Assembly (NCBI GenBank): GCA_003158705.1
Contig: PMKX01000175.1
Coordinates: 1-5,367 of the forward strand
DNA from: Actinomycetota bacterium
Lineage (GTDB): Bacteria; Actinomycetota; Thermoleophilia; UBA2241
Direction of reading: 5' to 3'
DNA length: 5,367 nt
Shown: piece after piece, positions 1-5,367 of the stretch
Numbering within the stretch: position 1 is the first letter of the stretch
Layout: every line of letters begins with the position of its first letter
The notes under the pieces: model-generated
Seen by the model: only the letters and a program-made list of their open reading frames with translations
The model's database searches: none
Told to the model about the DNA's origin: nothing
Made by a program: the position numbers and the translations under genes

Positions 1-1773
1 CTCAGGCCGGCGCTGCTCGCTTTCGGCGGTGTGGCCCTGATCGTCGGCGCCTTCATCATCTTCAACGCCTTCTCCATCACGGTGGCGCAGCGGCTGCGTG
101 AGTTCGCCATGCTGCGCTCTCTGGGTGCGATGCGCCGCCAGGTGCTGCTCAGCGTGCTCGGCGAGGCGCTCCTGCTCGGCCTCGCCGCCTCGCTACTAGG
201 CTTAGGCGCCGGCGTGGGCATAGCCAAGGGCATCAACGCGCTCTTCAAGGCTGTGGGCGCCGACATCCCGACCTCGGGCATCGTCATGGCCTCGCGTACG
301 GTCATCGTGTCGCTGGTCATCGGCATCGGCGTCACCGTCGTGTCGGCATTGATGCCGGCTCTGCGCGCCACGCGTGTGCCGCCGGTCGCGGCGCTGCAAG
401 AGGGCGCGACGCTGCCGCCGTCGCGGCTCAGCCGCTTCACGCCGTACATCGCGGGCCTTGTCGCTGCCGCCGGCGTGGCCTTCCTCGTGTCGGGCTTCGT
501 CGTCCATGCGACCACGACCCAGCGGCTCGTCGAGATGGGCCTTGGCGTGGTGTTGCTGTTCGTGGCGGTGGCCATGGTCGTCAAGTATGTCGTGCGGCCA
601 TTGGCCAAGGCCATAGGCTGGCCGCTGGCCAAGGTGTTCGGCAGCTCGGGCCGCCTGGCGCGCGAGAACGCGGCCCGCAACCCAGCGCGCACGGCGGCCA
701 CCGCGGCGGCGCTCATGATCGGGCTCGCCGTGGTCGTCTTCGTGGCCGTGTTCGCGCAAGGCCTGAAGAGCTCGTTCGTCGACAGCGTCGACAGAGAAGT
801 GCAGGCGCCCTTCGTGATCAGCGACAAGCAAGGCCAGACTATCCCGGCGTCGGCGATGAACACGGTGTACACGGTGCCTGGAGTCGCCCACGCGGCTTCG
901 GTCATCACGGCGCCTGTGCGCGTGAACGGGAAGGGCACGACCAACCTCTTTGCCGTCGACCCGACGACATTCGGCAGTATGTGGCGCTTCCACTGGATCA
1001 AGGGCGGCAGCGACCAGCTGCTTGGCCGGCTGCAAGGCGACAGCGCGCTGGTCGAGGAGCAGTTCGCCGTCTCCCACAAGCTCTCCGTCGGCGGCACGTT
1101 CAACGCGCTCACCCTGCAGGGGAAGCGCGTCGTGTTCACGGTCGTCGGCGAGTATCGCGACCCCGTTCTGGCGACCGGGTTCGTGATCGACCAGGCCACC
1201 TACGACGCGCTCGCCCCAGTGACCCAGCGAGACCCGTTCTGGATCCTGGCCACCACGACGCCTGGTGCGGATCAGGCGCAGGTTCAGGCCGGGCTGAAGG
1301 CGGCCATGGCGGCCTACCCCACGGCACAGGTGCAGACGAAGACGCAGTACACCGACGCCGTGAAGAAGAGCGTCAACCAGCTTCTGAGCATGCTGTACGC
1401 GCTGCTGGCCGTGAGCGTCATCATCTCGCTCTTCGGCATCGTCAACACGCTGGTGCTGACGGTGTACGAGCGCACGCGCGAGATCGGTATGCTGCGCGCC
1501 ATCGGCACCACCCGGCGTCAGATGCGCCGCATCGTCCGCTACGAGAGCGTCATCACCTCGGTCATCGGCGGGGTCCTGGGGACGGCGCTCGGCGTGCTGT
1601 TCGCCTACGTGGTGACCTCGCGCGTGGCGAGTCAGGGCATCACTTTCTCGGTCCCCTGGGCGCAGCTGCTCATCTTCCTTGTGGTGGCGGCCATGGTCGG
1701 TGTGGTCGCGGCCGTGCTACCGGCGCGGCGGGCGTCCCGCATCAGCATTCTTGAGGCGATCCACTACGAGTGA
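1..1773 (+). CDS. ABC transporter permease with two FtsX domains (5' partial)
   Basis: This is the C-terminal part (590 codons) of a MacB/FtsX-superfamily ABC permease; the frame is open to the left edge, so the true start is outside the window. Counting from the first codon seen, the first FtsX domain spans about 1-128 and carries the cytoplasmic motif EFAMLRSLG (34-42). Two further helices follow (about 147-166 and 178-197), then the second-half signature NPARTAATAAALMIGLA (227-243) leading into a helix. A large extracytoplasmic domain covers about 258-460, and the second FtsX domain (464-590) repeats the motif as EIGMLRAIG (494-502) and ends LPARRASRISILEAIHYE. About nine membrane helices are visible; with one more upstream this matches the usual ten of the roughly 850-residue actinobacterial type. 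Such permeases work with a cytoplasmic LolD/MacB-like ATPase, probably encoded just upstream. The substrate cannot be told; lipid, lipoprotein or drug export are all possible. It is too large, and duplicated, to be cell-division FtsX. Confidence 0.93.
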   Translation, partial: LRPALLAFGGVALIVGAFIIFNAFSITVAQRLREFAMLRSLGAMRRQVLLSVLGEALLLGLAASLLGLGAGVGIAKGINALFKAVGADIPTSGIVMASRTVIVSLVIGIGVTVVSALMPALRATRVPPVAALQEGATLPPSRLSRFTPYIAGLVAAAGVAFLVSGFVVHATTTQRLVEMGLGVVLLFVAVAMVVKYVVRPLAKAIGWPLAKVFGSSGRLARENAARNPARTAATAAALMIGLAVVVFVAVFAQGLKSSFVDSVDREVQAPFVISDKQGQTIPASAMNTVYTVPGVAHAASVITAPVRVNGKGTTNLFAVDPTTFGSMWRFHWIKGGSDQLLGRLQGDSALVEEQFAVSHKLSVGGTFNALTLQGKRVVFTVVGEYRDPVLATGFVIDQATYDALAPVTQRDPFWILATTTPGADQAQVQAGLKAAMAAYPTAQVQTKTQYTDAVKKSVNQLLSMLYALLAVSVIISLFGIVNTLVLTVYERTREIGMLRAIGTTRRQMRRIVRYESVITSVIGGVLGTALGVLFAYVVTSRVASQGITFSVPWAQLLIFLVVAAMVGVVAAVLPARRASRISILEAIHYE

Positions 1774-1792
1774 CCTGGCCTCTTCCGGCCTG

Positions 1793-1816
1793 TGGCGCGT
1801 CAGCGACCTTGCGCCA
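1793..1816. terminator. weak inverted repeat at the convergent gene boundary
   Basis: TGGCGC (1793-1798) and GCGCCA (1811-1816) form a 6-bp stem with a 12-base loop, straddling the stop codon of the leftward exporter, 20 bases after the stop of the rightward permease. A terminator would be expected between these converging genes, but there is no T tract on either strand and the stem is short, so this is only the best candidate in the gap. Confidence 0.2.
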
Positions 1817-3500
1817 GGCGCTTGCTGCGGCTCATCTCATGGTGTCCCTCGTGCTCGCCCAGGCGCCGCCCGGTGAGCAACGCCGGGAAGATGGTGAGCA
1901 AGGCGGCCAAGGCGCCGGCGTAGAACGGCCAATCGAAGGCCTTGACGATGGTGGACTTGTAGATGCTGCCGATCTCGGCCGCCAGCTTCGCCTGGCCGGC
2001 TCTGATCTGCTGAGCGACCGCCGGCGGGGTGCCCGGCGGCGGCGGCGGGAGCTGCCCCACCGGATCCTGCAGGTGGGCAGCGGGATTGCTGCCGCCGTGC
2101 TGGGCGGCGGCAGCGTTGGTCTTGAGGCTGCTGATGATCTGTGCCTTGGTCTGCGGCGTGATCTGCGTCTGGGCGGCGACCAAGTCCGTCGCCTGCCGGG
2201 TCGCTGAAGTCACGTTGGCGGCGATGGTGTGCGCGAAGATCGAGACGCTGATGGCGACGCCGAGCACGAAGCCCATCTGGCGCAGGGTGGCCAGTGCTCC
2301 CGAGCCGACGCCGCCGGCCTCGGGTGGCAGCGAGCCCATCGAGGCGGCCGCCAGCGTGGGCATGGCCGATCCGATGCCGGCGCCGAGGATGACGACGCGC
2401 CAGGCGATGTCGTACCAGTGCGCGCTGGCGCCCATCTGAGCGAGCAGAAAGAGTCCGACGGCGAAGCACCCCGCGCCGAAGGCGGCCGGATAGCGCGGCC
2501 CTCGGCGGTCGATGAGCCGGCCCACACCGGGCGCGACCACCATGGCGGTGGCCGGCATGAAGGTGAGCACGAGTGCCGCCCGCAGCTCGCTGTATCCCAT
2601 GACCGTCACCATGAAGATGACCAGCAGCAGCATGGCGCCGCCCATGGCCGTGCCGATGCCCGCCTGCGCCGTGTTGGCGGCGGCGAACGAGCGGATGCGC
2701 ATCAGGCGGAAGTCGAACATCGGGTCCTGGCGGCGTGTCTCCCACCAGTAGAAGACGGGGAAGGTCGCCACCGCGACGACGAGAAGAGCGACGATGCGTG
2801 CCGAGGTCCAGCCCCAGTCGTTACCCTGGATGAGCCCGAGGGTGAAGCAGAAGAGTCCACCGGCGGCCAGGAGGATGCCGACCAGGTCGATGCCCTGGCC
2901 GCCCTCGGCGCGCCGCACCTCGGGAACGACCGCCAGGGCGAAGATGAGGGCGCCCACGCCGATCGGCACGTTGACGAAGAAGATCCACTTCCAACTCACG
3001 TAGGTGACGAGCAGTCCGCCGAGTGTGGGGCCGATGGCTGCGGCCACGGTGCCCAGGGCGCCCCAGAGCGCGACCGCCTGGCCGTGCTGGCGCTTGGGGA
3101 AGGCTCCCATCAGAATCGAGAGCGAGATCGGTGCCATGGCGGCGCCGCCCACCGCCTGACCGACGCGGAAGACGATCAGCCAGTAGATGTTCGGCGAGAA
3201 TCCGCAGAGCAGAGAGAAGAGGGTGAAGACGATGATGCCACCGAGAAAGACGCGCTTCTGGCCATACCTGTCGGCGATGCGGCCCATGGACAAGAAGAAC
3301 GCCACCATGGCCAGGTTGTAGGCATTGAGCACCCACGACACCTTGGTGAGCGTCGTGTGCAGGTCCGTGATGATGGCCGGGATGGCGATGTTGACGATCG
3401 TCGCGTCGAGCAGGGCCATGAACATGCCGAGTGAGACGGCACTGAGGATCAGCCACTTGTGCGGATGACCGTTGTCGAGGGCGATGTCGGCTGCGTTCAC
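1800..3500 (-). CDS. MFS drug:H+ antiporter, DHA2 family (EmrB/QacA type, 14 TM)
   Basis: A complete 566-residue inner-membrane exporter, expected to push out drugs or other amphipathic compounds in exchange for protons. Family motifs are all present: motif D1 LLDATIVNIAIPAI (30-43, with Asp32), motif A GRIADRYGQKR (73-83), motif B RVGQAVGGAAMAP (112-124) and the antiporter motif C GTVAAAIGPTLGG (150-162). The length and helix pattern fit 14 transmembrane segments. The start is GTG at 3500, preceded by GGGAG at 3511-3507 with a six-base spacer; no in-frame ATG lies before motif D1. The GTG overlaps the stop of the upstream short ORF (GTGA), so translation is probably coupled. The loop between helices 13 and 14 is long (about residues 429-515, hydrophilic, with five consecutive prolines at 485-489), and the tail ends in a basic, His-containing stretch. 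The exact substrate cannot be deduced, so no gene symbol is given. Confidence 0.95.
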   Translation of the reverse strand: MNAADIALDNGHPHKWLILSAVSLGMFMALLDATIVNIAIPAIITDLHTTLTKVSWVLNAYNLAMVAFFLSMGRIADRYGQKRVFLGGIIVFTLFSLLCGFSPNIYWLIVFRVGQAVGGAAMAPISLSILMGAFPKRQHGQAVALWGALGTVAAAIGPTLGGLLVTYVSWKWIFFVNVPIGVGALIFALAVVPEVRRAEGGQGIDLVGILLAAGGLFCFTLGLIQGNDWGWTSARIVALLVVAVATFPVFYWWETRRQDPMFDFRLMRIRSFAAANTAQAGIGTAMGGAMLLLVIFMVTVMGYSELRAALVLTFMPATAMVVAPGVGRLIDRRGPRYPAAFGAGCFAVGLFLLAQMGASAHWYDIAWRVVILGAGIGSAMPTLAAASMGSLPPEAGGVGSGALATLRQMGFVLGVAISVSIFAHTIAANVTSATRQATDLVAAQTQITPQTKAQIISSLKTNAAAAQHGGSNPAAHLQDPVGQLPPPPPGTPPAVAQQIRAGQAKLAAEIGSIYKSTIVKAFDWPFYAGALAALLTIFPALLTGRRLGEHEGHHEMSRSKRLAQGR

Positions 3501-3805
3501 GAATGACTCCCGGTGTCGGGCACGCTCGTCTGTGGCGCGTGGCCTGGGTTTGCGTGCGGACTACTCAGCGATACGAATGTCTCTTCGAACGTGGCCGGCA
3601 CCGCAGTGTCGGCTGCGAAGCGCTCGGTGCCGTGGATGAGCACCTGGGGAGCGGCGCCCGACGTGGTCGGCATGACCAGGGCGACCACGGCCCTGGCTGC
3701 GTCCCCGAAGACGATCAGAAACAGGAACGGCAGCATGAACAGCATCGCCAGCGGGCGCCGGTCGCGACGCAACTGGCGGAACTCCTTGATCACGATCGCC
3801 CACAT
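3497..3805 (-). pseudogene. truncated ABC-2 type permease remnant (102-aa ORF)
   Basis: The ORF begins at ATG 3805 behind a strong Shine-Dalgarno (GGGAGG, 3815-3810). A longer frame upstream to 3946 has an Arg-rich, unlikely protein. Residues 1-34 (MWAIVIKEFRQLRRDRRPLA, then a hydrophobic helix ending IVFG) are typical of the cytoplasmic N-terminus and first helix of YhhJ/drug-efflux ABC-2 permeases. In that family about 50 residues of extracytoplasmic sequence normally follow. Here the text jumps at about residue 35 to GDAARAVVALVMP and PQVLIHGTERFAADTAV, which resemble a block found later in these permeases (from memory of the family, not an alignment). The ORF then ends in a hydrophilic tail without the remaining five helices, so it cannot form a working permease (usual length about 370 residues). 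The frame is intact and overlaps the exporter GTG by four bases, so it may still be translated as a leader. Alternative: a genuine small one-helix membrane protein. Confidence 0.68.
3507..3511 (-). promoter_or_regulatory. ribosome binding site for the MFS exporter
   Basis: GGGAG on the minus strand lies six bases before the GTG at 3500 and inside the last codons of the short upstream ORF. It supports GTG as the exporter start and allows re-initiation by ribosomes finishing the short ORF. Confidence 0.7.
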
Positions 3806-3809
3806 GGTC

Positions 3810-3815
3810 CCTCCC
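3810..3815 (-). promoter_or_regulatory. ribosome binding site for the ABC-2 remnant
   Basis: GGGAGG on the minus strand, four bases before the ATG at 3805. It fixes the start of the 102-residue ORF there rather than at the longer upstream frame, and shows that the decayed gene kept a strong translation signal. Confidence 0.75.
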
Positions 3816-3852
3816 GGGATCGGACCTCGCCACGCAGCCGCGCGGCCGACCG

Positions 3853-3876
3853 AGGATGCAGCGCTCGCTGCATCCT
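3853..3876. promoter_or_regulatory. 24-base palindrome, probable operator of the leftward operon
   Basis: AGGATGCAGCG (3853-3863) and CGCTGCATCCT (3866-3876) are perfect 11-base inverted arms around a two-base centre (CT). The site lies 47 bases upstream of the ATG at 3805. A dyad of this length with a tiny centre is more like the binding site of a dimeric repressor (TetR, MarR or GntR type, all common regulators of efflux operons) than a terminator, as it has too little loop and no T tract. No regulator gene is in the window, so the protein that binds is unknown. A cruciform or 5'-UTR hairpin is the alternative. Confidence 0.6.
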
Positions 3877-3901
3877 GCTCATGAGAGGCGCATCGACGCA
3901 A
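3872..3901 (-). promoter_or_regulatory. possible promoter of the leftward operon
   Basis: On the minus strand TTGCGT (3901-3896) and CAGGAT (3877-3872) are separated by 18 bases. The -35 is fair and the -10 is weak (three of six consensus positions). Its interest is the placement: the -10 would overlap the outer arm of the palindrome, the arrangement expected of a repressed promoter. This is pattern matching only. Confidence 0.25.
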
Positions 3902-4041
3902 GGTCCGGTAGCGGATTCGCCGGCGTCCCCGTCGCGGAGCGTGCACGGCAACGGTAGGCCGGCGCAGAGGCTATCGTCCACTCTCCAGGGACCGTGGATG
4001 ATTGTAAGAGACAGGGCCACTTTGATAGGGTTCGGCGACCC

Positions 4042-4047
4042 AAGGAG
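4042..4047 (+). promoter_or_regulatory. ribosome binding site deciding a TTG start
   Basis: AAGGAG lies six bases before TTG at 4054. The GTG at 3994 (same frame) lies before this site, and the ATG at 4078 has no purine-rich sequence before it. This is the main reason for choosing TTG as the start of the secreted protein. Confidence 0.75.
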
Positions 4048-4053
4048 ACCTGG

Positions 4054-5052
4054 TTGAACACTACGTACCGTGTCGTCATGTTCTCTTGCGCCAGGCGAGT
4101 TCTCAGCTTCATGTTCGCCTGCCTTACGCTGGCGCTGCTCACTTTCGTGCCGGTCGTGCTCGCTCCCTCGCAGGCGCAGGCAAGCCCTTCACTGGGCAGC
4201 CAGGCGCAGCGGCTTTCGCGGCAGGTCGCCGGTCTCGACGCCAAGATCGGCGTTGCGGTGACGAGCTACGCGCAGGCGACCGCGCGGCTGGCGACCATAG
4301 ACCAGCAAGTGCGCACCAACGGCCGTCTTCTCAATGTCACACGGCACAACCTGGACGTAGCCGGCTCTGCTTTGAGCAGCAGCGTCGTGGCGGCCTACAA
4401 GCAGCAGAACGCCAACGTGCTCGACGTACTCCTGGCCTCATCTACCTTCAGCGACATGGTCTCAGGCATGGAGATGGTGCGCCGCGTGAACGTCCAGAAC
4501 GCGGCCATCGTCGGCGACCTCGTCGCCTATCGCCACCAGCTCGTGCAGCGCAGCACGGCCCTGTTCCGGGCCCAGGCGGAGGCTCAGCGAGTGGTCGCCG
4601 AGCGTGCCGCTTCTGTGCAGGCCATCCGCGTCGCTCTGGCCGACCGCCGGCGCATGGTGGCCCAGGCAAGAGCCAGCGTGGTCGCCTTGGCCCAGCAGCG
4701 CCGCATGCGGACCGCGAGCGACGCTCCGTCCGTAGTACCCGCGCGCGTCGGTGGGCGGCAGTGGTGGCCGCTCATCACGGCGGCTGCCGGCAAGTATGGT
4801 CTGAGCGCTGCGGGCATGTTCCGGCTCATGATGATCGAGTCCGGCGGCTCTGCCACGGCCAGCAACGGCGGCGCCTTCCTGGGCCTGTACCAATACGCGC
4901 CCGGCACGTGGGCAGGGTCCTGGAACCCATGGCGGCACCAGAGCATCTTCGCCGGAGCGGCGCAGATCAGGGCGACGGCGCTGGCGCTGCACCTCGGCCG
5001 TGGGCCAGCGTGGTGGACCACCTCGTACGCCTGGGCGTTCTCCAACTACTAG
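4054..5052 (+). CDS. secreted coiled-coil protein with C-terminal lytic transglycosylase-like (SLT) domain
   Basis: A 332-residue protein probably acting on peptidoglycan outside the membrane. With the TTG start, residues 1-43 form a signal peptide: basic RR at 14-15, hydrophobic core 16-37, likely cleavage after AQA (41-43). Residues about 47-215 are mostly helical, rich in Ala, Gln, Arg and Val, with heptad-like spacing, and resemble the N-terminal coiled coil of CwlO/PcsB/RipC-type wall hydrolases. A Ser/Pro/Val linker (about 222-234) leads to the lysozyme-like domain from about 236. It shows MIESGG with the putative catalytic Glu262, then GLYQYAPGTW (277-286) and an Ala-rich helix with AAQIRATALAL, as in SLT/resuscitation-factor-like domains, which cleave the MurNAc-GlcNAc bond. 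The protein stops directly after this domain (AWAFSNY). The domain is short and divergent, so activity is not proven. The next gene follows after 18 bases, suggesting co-transcription. Confidence 0.85.
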   Translation: MNTTYRVVMFSCARRVLSFMFACLTLALLTFVPVVLAPSQAQASPSLGSQAQRLSRQVAGLDAKIGVAVTSYAQATARLATIDQQVRTNGRLLNVTRHNLDVAGSALSSSVVAAYKQQNANVLDVLLASSTFSDMVSGMEMVRRVNVQNAAIVGDLVAYRHQLVQRSTALFRAQAEAQRVVAERAASVQAIRVALADRRRMVAQARASVVALAQQRRMRTASDAPSVVPARVGGRQWWPLITAAAGKYGLSAAGMFRLMMIESGGSATASNGGAFLGLYQYAPGTWAGSWNPWRHQSIFAGAAQIRATALALHLGRGPAWWTTSYAWAFSNY

Positions 5053-5059
5053 GACTTCT

Positions 5060-5065
5060 GGGGAG
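5060..5065 (+). promoter_or_regulatory. ribosome binding site for the AlkD-like gene
   Basis: GGGGAG lies five bases before GTG at 5071, in the 18-base gap after the previous stop. It supports the GTG start, because the only in-frame codons further upstream run straight into the TAG at 5050. Confidence 0.7.
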
Positions 5066-5070
5066 CCCGG

Positions 5071-5367
5071 GTGACGTGCGCGGAGGTGCTGGCGCTGCTT
5101 GCGCGGTGCGGCAGCGAGGAGAACCGCGCCGGCATGGCTCGCTACGGCATCAACACCACGAGTGCGTTCGGCGTGTCGGTCACCGAGCTGCGCCGCATCG
5201 CCAAGCCCATAGGCACGGATCATCGTCTGGCCCTGGAACTCTGGGAGACCGGCAACCACGAGGCCCAGCTCCTGGCCGGCATGATCGACGACCCTTCCTT
5301 GGTAGACGAAGCGCAGCTCGAGCGTTGGGCCGCCGGCTTCGATTCGTGGGACATCTGCGATCAGACT
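5071..5367 (+). CDS. DNA alkylation repair protein, AlkD-like (3' partial)
   Basis: The first 99 codons of a HEAT-repeat-like DNA alkylation repair protein; the frame is open at the right edge and has no stop in the window. The protein starts MTCAEVLALLARCGSEENRA and continues with NRAGMARYGINTTSAFGVSV (18-37), followed by TELRRIAKPIGTDHRLALELW. This is the characteristic N-terminus of the family. HEAQLLAGMIDDPSLV follows, and the window ends at FDSWDICDQ (90-98), the Trp-Asp motif conserved in AlkD-like proteins. AlkD glycosylases remove positively charged alkylated purines (N3-methyladenine, N7-methylguanine) from DNA in the cytoplasm. Family members are usually about 220-240 residues, so a little under half is visible. 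The key catalytic Asp region of AlkD lies further on and cannot be checked, so activity is inferred. It lies 18 bases after the transglycosylase-like gene on the same strand. Confidence 0.88.
   Translation, partial: MTCAEVLALLARCGSEENRAGMARYGINTTSAFGVSVTELRRIAKPIGTDHRLALELWETGNHEAQLLAGMIDDPSLVDEAQLERWAAGFDSWDICDQT

Larger units (their letters stand above)
3806..4053. other. divergent intergenic region (248 bases)
   Basis: This is the only non-coding stretch of any size, between the leftward ABC-2 remnant/exporter pair and the rightward secreted transglycosylase-like gene. It holds the leftward Shine-Dalgarno, the 24-base palindrome, weak promoter-like boxes on the minus strand (3872-3901), a 19-mer resembling a Tn5-type mosaic end (3996-4014) and the rightward Shine-Dalgarno (4042-4047). 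On the plus strand the best promoter-like pair is TTGTAA (4002-4007) and GATAGG (4024-4029) with a 16-base spacer, too weak to call. I found no convincing small gene, tRNA or riboswitch here. Confidence 0.7.

Noticed and set aside
202..1077. Long minus-strand open frame opposite the ABC permease.
   Set aside because: The protein is Arg/His/Asp-rich and low in complexity, a typical antisense shadow of a GC-rich gene; the plus strand encodes a clear permease.
2229..3434. 401-codon plus-strand frame opposite the exporter.
   Set aside because: It is rich in Glu, Asp, Gly, Arg and His with no domain-like pattern; the minus strand carries all the MFS motifs.
1790..3540. An 11-base direct repeat (CTGTGGCGCGT at 1790-1800 and 3530-3540) flanking the exporter gene, suggesting insertion as a unit.
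   Set aside because: Several 11-base repeats are expected by chance in a GC-rich window of this size; flanking bases do not match and there is no transposase or inverted end.
3806..3946. N-terminal extension of the ABC-2 remnant up to 3946.
   Set aside because: The extension is Arg/Ala-rich, crosses the palindrome, and would place a strong Shine-Dalgarno inside the gene; ATG 3805 matches the family start.
1..5052. Idea that the FtsX-domain permease is the partner of the coiled-coil wall enzyme, as in FtsEX-PcsB.
   Set aside because: The permease is a large duplicated MacB-like type, not the four-helix FtsX, and is separated by two oppositely oriented genes.
5044..5076. Possible read-through of the TAG at 5050 joining the transglycosylase-like and AlkD-like proteins, which share a frame.
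   Set aside because: The second gene has its own GGGGAG and GTG at the normal family start, and both proteins are complete at the junction; sharing a frame is a one-in-three coincidence.
4462..5259. Minus-strand frame across the transglycosylase-like and AlkD-like genes.
   Set aside because: It spans two well-supported plus-strand genes and the gap between them, with a composition of antisense type.

Overview
This is a GC-rich window (GC-ending codons dominate) from what looks like a free-living actinobacterial-type genome. The protein styles (two-FtsX-domain permease with the NPARTAATAAALMIG signature, EmrB-type exporter with a Pro-rich loop, secreted coiled-coil/transglycosylase protein, AlkD-like protein) and frequent GTG/TTG starts fit Actinomycetota, perhaps a deep lineage such as Thermoleophilia. 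The taxonomy is inferred from style only.

Layout. (1) Bases 1-1773, plus strand: the C-terminal ~590 codons of a large ABC transporter permease with two FtsX domains; its 5' end and probable ATPase partner lie to the left. (2) Bases 1774-1799: a 26-base convergent gap. (3) Bases 1800-3500, minus strand: a complete 14-helix drug:H+ antiporter (DHA2/EmrB-QacA). (4) Bases 3497-3805, minus strand: a 102-residue ORF that starts like an ABC-2 type permease, appears to have lost an internal piece and all of its C-terminal membrane domain, and overlaps the exporter start by GTGA. (5) Bases 3806-4053: the only sizeable non-coding stretch, a divergent regulatory region with an almost perfect 24-base palindrome beside the leftward genes and a good Shine-Dalgarno for the rightward gene. 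(6) Bases 4054-5052, plus strand: a secreted protein with a signal peptide, a long helical/coiled-coil region and a lysozyme-like (SLT) domain, starting at TTG. (7) Bases 5071-end, plus strand: the first 99 codons of an AlkD-like DNA alkylation repair protein, 18 bases after the previous gene.

How the genes work together. The leftward pair resembles a multidrug-efflux operon in which an ABC-2 permease gene has decayed to a short translated leader for the MFS exporter; the palindrome upstream is placed like a repressor operator, but no regulator gene is present. The rightward pair (cell-wall enzyme, then DNA repair protein) could be co-transcribed but has no obvious functional link. No mobile element gene, tRNA, rRNA or CRISPR array was seen. 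No clearly new system is evident; the most notable items are the permease remnant with its coupled exporter, the palindrome, and a Tn5-end-like 19-mer between the divergent genes.
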